The notes under the pieces were generated by a model. It worked only from the letters and a program-made list of their open reading frames with translations. It was not told the DNA's origin and did not search any database. The translations under genes and the position numbers were made by a program. A stretch of DNA of 11,639 nt from Lachnospiraceae bacterium UBA2734 (lineage in GTDB: Bacteria; Bacillota; Clostridia; Lachnospirales; Lachnospiraceae): contig DEKA01000043.1 in the NCBI GenBank assembly GCA_002353635.1, forward strand, positions 72,232 through 83,870. The letters are read 5' to 3'. Shown here piece by piece: positions 6,283 through 11,639 of the stretch; the stretch's first letter is position 1; each line of letters begins with the position of its first letter.

Positions 6283-7497
6283 TTACTTGCTCAGAGCGTC
6301 GATGGACTCACCGATGATCTCGATGGCCTTGTCGCACTCCTCCTTGGTGACAGTGAGCGGCGGGATCAGGCGCATGATGTTGGAGCCGATGGCAGTGGTG
6401 AGCATGTGTCTGTGGAAGCACTCGTGCTTCATGTCAACACTGCCCAGATCCGTGAATTCGATACCGATCATCAGGCCCTTGCCGCGGACTTCCTTCACAT
6501 GAGGGAGCTTTCTGAGGCCTGCCATCAGGTACTCACCGGTCTCTGCAGCCTTGCCTGCCAGATCCTTGTCGAGCATCTCGGTGATGGCTGCCAGGGAAGC
6601 GGCGCAGCAGACCGGATGTCCGCCGAACGTGGTTCCGTGAGAGCCCATCGTGAAGGCCTTGGAGACCTCCTCGGTTGCGCAGATGGCGCCGATCGGCATT
6701 CCGCCGCCCATAGCCTTTGCCATGGAGACGATGTCGGGCTTGATGCCGTAGTGCATGTATGCCATGATCTTGCCGGTGCGGCACCATCCGGTCTGGACCT
6801 CATCGATCAAAAGCAGCATGTGCTTCTCATCGCAGAGCTTTCTCAGACCCTGCATGAACGCAGGGGTTGCCGGATTCACGCCGCCCTCGCCCTGGATGGG
6901 CTCGACCATGACGGCGATGGTGTCATCATCGACCTTTGCCTTGAAGTCCTCAAGGTCGTTGAACTTTGCATAGGAGAAACCGGGAGTCATATCACCGAAG
7001 CCGACCTGGCAGGCGTTGTCAGGCTGACCGGTTGCAGACATAGCACCGAAGGTGCGTCCGTGGAAGGACTTCGCGGCGGTGACGATCTTGTATCTCTTCG
7101 GACCGTACTTCTCAACGCCGTACTTTCTTGCCATCTTGATCATTGCCTCGTTGGCCTCGGTTCCGGTGTTCTGAAAGAAGATCTTGTCCATTCCGATCGT
7201 GGTGCAGATCTTCTCAGCGAGAAGGGCCTGCGGAACGGTATAAGGATAGTTGAAGGTCTGCATGATGGTGGCTGCCTGGTCCTGAACGGCCTTGACAACC
7301 TTTTCGTTGCAGTTGCCGACGCTGTTGACGGCGATGCCTGCGTAGAAGTCGAGGTACGGTGTGTCGTTCTCATCGTACATGTAGTTGCCCTTTGCACGAT
7401 CCGCGACAAAATCGAAACGCTCATAGGTCTCGATCATGTACTTGTTTACCAGAGCCTTGAGCTCCTCAGCAGTAAGTCCCGTGTCCTTCAGTCTCAT
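6283..7497 (-). CDS. Class III PLP-dependent aminotransferase (ArgD/GabT-like)
   Basis: A 404-residue cytoplasmic transaminase of fold type I, class III (acetylornithine, ornithine and 4-aminobutyrate aminotransferases). It moves an amino group from an omega-amino substrate to 2-oxoglutarate, giving a semialdehyde and glutamate. Visible motifs are the PLP phosphate-binding NTGTEANEAM (110-119), SFHGRT (144-149), EPIQGEGG (199-206), IDEVQTG with D232, the Schiff-base lysine K261 in SMAKAMGGG, and HGTTFGGHP (287-295). The loop usually reading GRTG is CRTG here. Detailed similarity is to ArgD, but no arginine biosynthesis genes are present. The permease-dehydrogenase fusion downstream points instead to use of an omega-amino acid or similar. 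The ATG at 7495-7497 has AGGAGG nine bases upstream, and family homology starts close to it. The longer frame beginning at 7542 would translate the ribosome site. The family is firm; the substrate is open. Confidence 0.92.
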   Translation of the reverse strand: MRLKDTGLTAEELKALVNKYMIETYERFDFVADRAKGNYMYDENDTPYLDFYAGIAVNSVGNCNEKVVKAVQDQAATIMQTFNYPYTVPQALLAEKICTTIGMDKIFFQNTGTEANEAMIKMARKYGVEKYGPKRYKIVTAAKSFHGRTFGAMSATGQPDNACQVGFGDMTPGFSYAKFNDLEDFKAKVDDDTIAVMVEPIQGEGGVNPATPAFMQGLRKLCDEKHMLLLIDEVQTGWCRTGKIMAYMHYGIKPDIVSMAKAMGGGMPIGAICATEEVSKAFTMGSHGTTFGGHPVCCAASLAAITEMLDKDLAGKAAETGEYLMAGLRKLPHVKEVRGKGLMIGIEFTDLGSVDMKHECFHRHMLTTAIGSNIMRLIPPLTVTKEECDKAIEIIGESIDALSK

Positions 7498-7560
7498 TTT
7501 GAAGTTCCTCCTGTGTGTTTTTGGAAGTCCGGCCCTTCGCATTCTCTTTTCTTCACAAAA

Positions 7561-7597
7561 TAAAAAAGACGCAATCGTTTCATACGATTGCGTCTTT
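7561..7597 (-). terminator. Strong terminator hairpin in the aminotransferase leader, possible attenuator
   Basis: AAAGACGCAATCGT (7565-7578) and ACGATTGCGTCTTT (7584-7597) form a perfect 14-bp stem with a 5-base loop. On the minus strand it is followed by more T residues (7562-7564), then ATTTT, a textbook intrinsic terminator. It lies only about 50 bases upstream of the aminotransferase ribosome site, in the same direction as the gene. It either ends transcription arriving from upstream or works as an attenuator in the gene's own leader. An ATTGC at 7598-7602 could pair with GCAAT in the first arm as a weak competing hairpin. Confidence 0.8.
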
Positions 7598-7625
7598 GCA
7601 ATGCCGGCTTCCGGCTACAAATCAT

Positions 7626-7654
7626 AAAGTAGCACCGCCCTCTTTCCCTGTCAA
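7626..7654 (-). promoter_or_regulatory. Candidate promoter for the aminotransferase unit
   Basis: On the minus strand TTGACA (7649-7654) is followed after 17 bases by TACTTT (7626-7631), preceded by an extended -10 TGC (7632-7634). The -35 box is perfect and the -10 box is weak apart from its extension. Transcription would start near 7619, about 22 bases before the terminator hairpin, so the hairpin would lie inside the transcript. Confidence 0.45.
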
Positions 7655-7873
7655 ATTAGTTTTTCGAAGTTTTGCCTAAGAAAACTTTGGGCCGCACGGG
7701 AAATCTTCTGGTTCAGAAGGGCGTCCGCCTTTGTTTTTTAGATATGCAAAAATCGAATTGAATACAGTTACTTCGAGATATATCGAAAAATGGTCTGTTT
7801 TTTCAGCTTCAGAGCACCTGGTTTCCTCGATACGAGAACCAATTCCGGCATTTTCTCCCCCCAGTCCCCGTCC

Positions 7874-8194
7874 TCAGGACGCATCGTGATCGATGTTCCA
7901 GACAAGGTACCTCGGAAGGGTTATGGTCCTGGTTCCCTCGCAGAGGCTCTCCCCGATCCTGTTCTGCGAGATTTCAAATCCGACCTTCGGAGCGTACTCC
8001 CTGCAGAAAGTCCGATAGCGCTTGGCCTTCGGATTGTCCGCTCCTTTTACCTCCACGGGGACCGCAGAAGTTTTCCCCTCATACAGGAAATCAAGTGCTG
8101 CCGTATTCCCGGATCTCCAAAAATACGGGGTCTTTCCAAGAGATATCGGTTCCTGACAGACGAAGGTCCGGGAAAGCGCATGGGCTGCATAAAG
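7874..8194 (-). pseudogene. Remnant of a DUF4143-type AAA ATPase (C-terminal piece only)
   Basis: On the minus strand an open stretch of 106 codons, ending at TGA 7874-7876, reads like the C-terminal part of an ATP-binding protein with a DUF4143 domain. It contains GKTPYFWRSGNTAALDFLY (residues 20-38), then VPVEVKGADN (45-54) with the PVEVK strand typical of this nuclease-like fold, then APKVGFEIS (68-76), and ends LPRYLVWNID. The frame has no suitable start. It is interrupted upstream by TGA at 8195-8197, beyond which the same frame runs weakly to about 8281. The N-terminal ATPase with its Walker motifs is missing altogether; the protease gene begins instead. These proteins are often lost and gained as accessory genes. 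The overlapping plus-strand frame is a shadow. Confidence 0.68.
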
Positions 8195-8328
8195 TCATAG
8201 GACTTTTGCAGAAATTGTACCAAATCTCCTGAGACTTTCGATTGCATCCCCTGCAGAAATGGCAGGAGTTCGGGATTCTCCTCAAAGGTCCCGCAAATGC
8301 CGCTTCGCTCTCCGATTGCCCCGGACAC

Positions 8329-8361
8329 AAAAACACGCACCCCCTCTCTTGGAGTGCGTGC
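8329..8361 (-). terminator. Intrinsic terminator of the HtrA-type protease gene
   Basis: On the minus strand GCACGCACTCC (8351-8361) pairs with the GGGGTGCGTGT region (8333-8344), giving about 11 pairs including two G-U. The stem is followed by TTTTT (8329-8333) and GTG. It begins 37 bases past the protease stop codon. Confidence 0.78.
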
Positions 8362-8397
8362 TGTCGCGGGAGACGATTCCCACTGTGTTATGGACTT

Positions 8398-9993
8398 TTA
8401 CTGATTCCAAGGGAAGCTGTAGTAGTACTGACCCTGGCTGCTGGAGCCGCTCTGGCTGTTCTGGCCGCTGGAGCTGCCGGAATCCTCTGTGCCGTTACTC
8501 GAGGAGACGACAGAGCTGTCGCTGAGCGTCACTTTGAGCTCCTGCTCTGCATACTTGCCGTCACTGCCATTTCTCTGGATGGTCAGCGTGACTTCGGTGC
8601 CGGCTGCATAGTAGCGCAGCTGATCCTGCAGATCCTCCATGTCGCTGACGGAGGAGCCATTGATTTTGGTGATGATATCGCCCTTCTGAAGGCCTGCATC
8701 GGCAGCGCCGGAGCCGTCCATGACGGAGGCGACATAGACGCCCTCCGGCATGTTGTAGGCAGAAGCCACCTGGCTGGTGACCGAGACGCCCTGAATGCCG
8801 AGATACCCCTTGTCCTCATCGGAGACCTTGGTCTTCGTGGACTGGTTCATCAGGGTCTCGATGACCGGGATTGCATCCGAGATCGGGATGGCATAGCACA
8901 TGCCCTCGACCGTGGTGGCACCGATCTTACTGGAATTGATGCCGATGACATTGCCGTTGAGATCGATCAGCGCACCGCCAGAGTTGCCGGGGTTGATGGC
9001 TGCATCGGTCTGGATGAACTTGTTGGTGGTGCCGTTCTCAGAGTCTGCGATCTCTCTGTTCAGGGCGGAGACAACACCTGTCGTCACAGACTGACCATAG
9101 CCAAGGGCGTTGCCGATGGCGATGACGGACTGGCCGACCTTCAGGTTGTCAGAGTTTCCGAGCGTTGCGATGGCGATTGCGTTCTTTGTGTCATCCGACA
9201 GATCGGCGAGCTTGACGGCGATGACCGCAAGGTCCATGTCGGAATCCGTTCCCTTGATGTTGGCGTCTGCTGTGGACTCATCCACGAACTGCACCTGCAG
9301 GGAATCCTCATCCGCCACCACGTGGTTGTTGGTGACGATCAGGAGTTCGTCATCGGTCTTCCCGATGATGATACCGGAGCCCGTTGCCGTCTGCTCCTGG
9401 CTGTAGGTCTGTCCGAAGAAGTCCTGGCTCGTGGAGGTGTAGTTGTTGTAGACCGCGACGATGGACGGCATGTCTTTCGCGACGATCTTTGTCACCGTGT
9501 TCTCCTGTGCCTCGGCATCCGAGGTCTGAAGGCCCAGGGATGCACTGGAATCGGTGGAGCTGTCCTCAGAGGCACTCTCTGTGGAGCTTGCAGCTGCAGA
9601 GGACTCCGTATCACTGCTGGAGCTGCTGTTGTCCTCGGCGATCGAGAGCGTTACGCCCTCGCTCTGGCCCTCCGTGGAGGCCTCTGCGACGGAGGCAGTT
9701 GTCTGGTTTCCGGAGACCCTCGAGATCCCGTAGGCACCGGCGCCTGCGCAGATGCCGAACACCGCTGCGAGGGCGATGGCGAAGGCTACCTTGCCGCCCC
9801 TGCCGTTCTTCTTGTTGTGGTTGTGGTTCCCGCTTCCGCCTGCTGCACCGCCGCCATTGGTATTGTAGCCGCTGGAATAGGAGCTCTGATAGCTGTCTCC
9901 TCCATTCGAGGAGCCATCGTTCTGGCTGTACTGATACGTTCCGTTGCCGCTGCCAGATGTGTTCTGATACCCATCATATCTGTTGTCGTCCAT
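8398..9993 (-). CDS. Membrane-anchored HtrA/DegP-type serine protease with PDZ domain
   Basis: A 531-residue protein-quality-control protease of the S1C (trypsin-like HtrA) family, anchored in the membrane with its active site outside. Residues 1-63 are a Gly/Ser/Asn/Tyr-rich cytoplasmic tail ending in a basic stretch. Residues 68-90 are the single membrane segment. Residues 104-160 are a Ser/Glu/Asp low-complexity stalk. The protease domain follows with the complete triad H224 (TNNHVVAD), D254 (SDMDLAV) and S338 (NPGNSGGAL). A PDZ domain spans about 395-492, and a Ser/Gly/Gln tail ends the protein. The ATG at 9991-9993 has GGCAGGA upstream. The frame is open for 80 more codons, but they lack family features and cross the divergent promoter region. 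The gene is transcribed away from hflX. The extended low-complexity ends resemble HtrA proteins of Gram-positive bacteria. Confidence 0.93.
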   Translation of the reverse strand: MDDNRYDGYQNTSGSGNGTYQYSQNDGSSNGGDSYQSSYSSGYNTNGGGAAGGSGNHNHNKKNGRGGKVAFAIALAAVFGICAGAGAYGISRVSGNQTTASVAEASTEGQSEGVTLSIAEDNSSSSSDTESSAAASSTESASEDSSTDSSASLGLQTSDAEAQENTVTKIVAKDMPSIVAVYNNYTSTSQDFFGQTYSQEQTATGSGIIIGKTDDELLIVTNNHVVADEDSLQVQFVDESTADANIKGTDSDMDLAVIAVKLADLSDDTKNAIAIATLGNSDNLKVGQSVIAIGNALGYGQSVTTGVVSALNREIADSENGTTNKFIQTDAAINPGNSGGALIDLNGNVIGINSSKIGATTVEGMCYAIPISDAIPVIETLMNQSTKTKVSDEDKGYLGIQGVSVTSQVASAYNMPEGVYVASVMDGSGAADAGLQKGDIITKINGSSVSDMEDLQDQLRYYAAGTEVTLTIQRNGSDGKYAEQELKVTLSDSSVVSSSNGTEDSGSSSGQNSQSGSSSQGQYYYSFPWNQ

Positions 9994-10211
9994 CGTAATC
10001 CTGCCTTTCTTAAATCCCCGAATACACGATCTATGTCTTTGCAGGGCAGCTGAATGATTCCCTGCACCCCGCTTCCTTATCTTCAATACCGAGTATATCG
10101 GCGAACTGTGATAAAAATGTGAAGCCGTGTTGATGAATCTGTGTCTTTTTTGGCGTTTTCGAGGTATTCTGGTTTCTGACGGCTGACGCCGTCTGAAATG
10201 AGGAGGTACCC
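9994..10211. promoter_or_regulatory. Divergent promoter region of the protease and hflX genes
   Basis: This 218-base region must hold both promoters. For the protease, TATACT on the minus strand (10092-10097) is a good -10 box, but its -35 box is poor. For hflX I found no convincing pair. Near the hflX start an imperfect hairpin occupies 10173-10198: TTTC-T-GACGGC and GCCGTC-T-GAAA around a TGAC loop, with one T-T mismatch. It ends two bases before the ribosome site AGGAGG (10201-10206) and could affect hflX translation. Confidence 0.35.
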
Positions 10212-11570
10212 TTGACAGAAGAGTTTGATACAACGTGGGGAACGGAAGAGAAAAAGGCAGCAGCAGTCCCGGCAGAGGAGAGGAAGAGAGCAGTCCTTGC
10301 CGGCCTCAACACCGGAAGGAACGGGGCGGAGTACGACGCCTCGATGCGGGAGCTGAGGGCCCTCGCAGAGGCCCTTGGCCTTGTACCTGCCGCCACGATG
10401 GTGCAGAGCGCAGCTGCCATCACCCAGAAAACCTATATCGGGAGCGGCAAGGTCCAGGAACTTCTCCTTCTCATTGAGGACTGCGGGGCGGATGTCGTCA
10501 TCTTCAACGAGCAGCTGACACCGATGCAGGTGCGGAACCTCGAGGATGTCCTCGACACGGAGGTGCTCGACCGGACAGGAATCATCCTGCAGATCTTCTC
10601 GGAGCGGGCACGCACCAGAGAGGCAAGGCTCCAGGTCGCCTCCGCAAGGCTCTCCTACCTGCTGCCGCGCCTTGCCGGCATGCGCAAGAACCTCTCCCGC
10701 CAGGGCGGCGGGTCCGGACGCCTCTCAAACAAGGGTGCCGGTGAGGAACAGCTTGAGCTCGACAGGCGGCACATCGAGCGGCAGCTCTCCGAGATCCGAC
10801 GGCAGCTCGAGGCCATCGACAGAGAGCGCAGCACCCAACGGGCCATGCGCCTGCGCTCGGGGCTTCCCAGGGTGTCCCTTGTCGGCTACACGAACGCGGG
10901 AAAGTCGACGCTCCTGAACGCCCTCCTTGCCCTCTCCCCCGGAGCGGATGCGGAGAAGAAGCAGGTCCTTGAGAAGGACATGCTCTTTGCAACGCTGGAC
11001 ACCCAGGTGCGGAAGATCTCCGTCCCGGGGCACACGACCTTTCTCCTCTCCGACACGGTCGGGTTTCTCTCAGACCTTCCCCATGCCCTCGTGAAGGCCT
11101 TCCGCTCCACCCTCGAGGAGGCAAAGTACGCAGATCTTTTGCTCGAGGTCGTGGACAGCGCAGACCCTGCTTCCGACCTCCAGATACAGGTCACGCAGAG
11201 GACCCTCTCGGAAATCGGGGCGGGGGACATCCCGGTTCTCTTTGTCCTGAACAAGGCGGACCGGCTCCCGGACATCACGATTCCCTCTGCCCACGGGGAC
11301 AGGATCTACCTCAGTGCAAAGACGGGAGAGGGACTCTCAGACCTTCTCGACCGCATCGACGAAGCCCTCCTGGGGCGGCGGGTGACGAGGACCTACCTCG
11401 TCTCCTACAGCGAGGGAAAGCTTCTCGCCTCCCTCGCATCCCGCTTTCCGGATGCTCAGCAGGCCTATCTGGAAGACGGCGTCAGGATCGCGCTCACCCT
11501 GCCGAGAAAGGAGGCAGAGGCCCTTGCCTCCCATACGGGCGTTGCCATTCTCTCCGACAGGGAAGTCTGA
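10212..11570 (+). CDS. hflX: GTPase HflX, ribosome-associated
   Basis: A 452-residue GTPase of the Obg-HflX group, known to bind ribosomes and to split stalled or hibernating 70S/100S ribosomes after stress. The N-terminal HflX domain spans about 24-130 and includes IGSGKVQEL (76-84). A helical, Arg/Glu-rich coiled segment (about 131-210) carries the Gly-rich loop RQGGGSGR. The G domain has G1 GYTNAGKST (225-233), a G2 region LFATLDTQVR (258-267), G3 DTVGF (281-285), G4 NKAD (347-350) and G5 SAK (368-370). A short C-terminal domain follows. The start is TTG at 10212-10214, with AGGAGG five bases upstream; no ATG lies between that ribosome site and the conserved region. A weak start codon plus the upstream hairpin suggests modest expression. 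It stands alone, divergent from the protease gene, with its own terminator. Confidence 0.95.
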   Translation: MTEEFDTTWGTEEKKAAAVPAEERKRAVLAGLNTGRNGAEYDASMRELRALAEALGLVPAATMVQSAAAITQKTYIGSGKVQELLLLIEDCGADVVIFNEQLTPMQVRNLEDVLDTEVLDRTGIILQIFSERARTREARLQVASARLSYLLPRLAGMRKNLSRQGGGSGRLSNKGAGEEQLELDRRHIERQLSEIRRQLEAIDRERSTQRAMRLRSGLPRVSLVGYTNAGKSTLLNALLALSPGADAEKKQVLEKDMLFATLDTQVRKISVPGHTTFLLSDTVGFLSDLPHALVKAFRSTLEEAKYADLLLEVVDSADPASDLQIQVTQRTLSEIGAGDIPVLFVLNKADRLPDITIPSAHGDRIYLSAKTGEGLSDLLDRIDEALLGRRVTRTYLVSYSEGKLLASLASRFPDAQQAYLEDGVRIALTLPRKEAEALASHTGVAILSDREV

Positions 11571-11581
11571 CGAAAACAAAC

Positions 11582-11632
11582 GCCGGAAGTTCCGGGAAGT
11601 CCTGCTTCCCTGGAATCTCCGGCTTTTCTTTC
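11582..11632 (+). terminator. Intrinsic terminator of hflX
   Basis: A long hairpin starts 11 bases after the hflX stop: GCCGGA...GGGAAG (11582-11599) pairs with CTTCCC...TCCGGC (11605-11623) around the loop TCCTG, about 18 pairs with one mismatch. TTTTCTTTC follows. The A-rich bases before it (11572-11580) could let it also act on transcription from the other side. Confidence 0.9.
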
Positions 11633-11639
11633 TGCTGTA

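Larger units (their letters stand above)
7498..7873. other. Leader and upstream region of the aminotransferase gene
   Basis: This 376-base stretch shows no gene. It contains the aminotransferase ribosome site (7507-7512), a strong minus-strand terminator hairpin (7561-7597), a short inverted repeat GCCGGAAGCCGGC (7604-7616), a candidate promoter (7626-7654), and two small hairpins at 7667-7687 (7-bp stem) and 7705-7719 (6-bp stem). I could not match the whole to any riboswitch class or T-box that I know. From about 7740 to 7873 nothing is recognisable. Confidence 0.5.

Noticed and set aside
7498..7542. Fifteen-residue N-terminal extension of the aminotransferase
   Set aside because: It would translate through the strong AGGAGG site at 7507-7512, which fits the ATG at 7495-7497.
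6406..7563. A 385-codon plus-strand frame opposite the aminotransferase
   Set aside because: The minus strand carries all class III aminotransferase motifs; the antisense translation shows no family features.
7602..7740. A known riboswitch or T-box in front of the aminotransferase
   Set aside because: I compared the conserved cores I remember (glycine, lysine, ZTP, tetrahydrofolate, fluoride, guanidine, c-di-GMP, T-box) and none fits convincingly. Only the terminator hairpin is firm.
7790..8200. A 136-codon plus-strand frame in the gap between protease and aminotransferase
   Set aside because: The opposite strand reads as a DUF4143 remnant, which explains the open frame better. No ribosome site was seen for the plus-strand frame.
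8242..10053. A 603-codon open frame on the plus strand opposite the HtrA-type protease
   Set aside because: It mirrors the codon pattern of a fully motif-supported protease gene, has no recognisable domain or ribosome site, and runs through the protease terminator. Long antisense frames are expected in GC-rich coding DNA.
10198..10215. Five-codon frame MRRYP overlapping the hflX ribosome site and start codon
   Set aside because: It has no ribosome site of its own and can arise by chance from ATGAGGAGG; there is no support for a leader peptide.
9994..10233. Eighty-residue N-terminal extension of the protease
   Set aside because: It crosses the divergent promoter region and overlaps the start of hflX. 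The residues show no family similarity, and the ATG at 9991-9993 has its own ribosome site.

Overview
The window looks like chromosomal DNA of an anaerobic, fairly GC-rich Firmicute, most likely a gut or oral Lachnospiraceae-type Clostridia. The pointers are the strong AGGAGG-type ribosome sites, an InlB-type secreted repeat protein with a C-terminal domain style I associate with that family, a cytidylate-kinase-like protein, an iron-dependent alcohol dehydrogenase and a remnant of a DUF4143 ATPase. This placement is inference; there is no rRNA or tRNA here to anchor it.

Layout, left to right. (1) 21-530, minus strand: a Fur-family metalloregulator. Its upstream region holds a near-consensus promoter (TTGACA-17-TAAAAT) flanked and overlapped by two TTGCAAATnATTTGCAA-type operators, so it is probably autoregulated. 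(2) 1067-2614, plus strand: a secreted protein with an InlB B-repeat, a 4 x 14-residue Ser/Asp/Asn repeat linker and a Cys-containing C-terminal domain. A 10-bp hairpin at 2772-2804 lies between it and the convergent gene. (3) 2833-7497, minus strand, transcribed right to left: a class III aminotransferase, a cytidylate-kinase-like P-loop protein 23 bases downstream, then an 891-residue protein in which a 12-segment APC amino acid permease is joined in frame to a complete iron-containing alcohol dehydrogenase. (4) 7498-8397: the aminotransferase leader with a strong terminator hairpin and a candidate promoter, followed upstream by a decayed piece of a DUF4143-type ATPase. (5) 8398-9993, minus strand: a membrane-anchored HtrA/DegP-type serine protease with one PDZ domain and its own terminator. 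(6) 10212-11570, plus strand: the GTPase HflX, starting at TTG, with a strong terminator at the right edge.

The most interesting part is region 3. The three genes read as an import, transaminate and reduce module. The permease half would bring in an amino compound, the aminotransferase would turn an amine or amino acid into an aldehyde or semialdehyde, and the dehydrogenase half, held at the inner face of the membrane, would reduce the aldehyde and reoxidise NAD(P)H. An omega-amino acid such as GABA is one candidate substrate, but nothing in the sequence proves it. Two intrinsic terminators, one before the aminotransferase and one between the kinase-like gene and the fusion gene, suggest that expression is metered along the unit. 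HtrA and HflX are divergently placed stress and quality-control genes and look like ordinary core genome.
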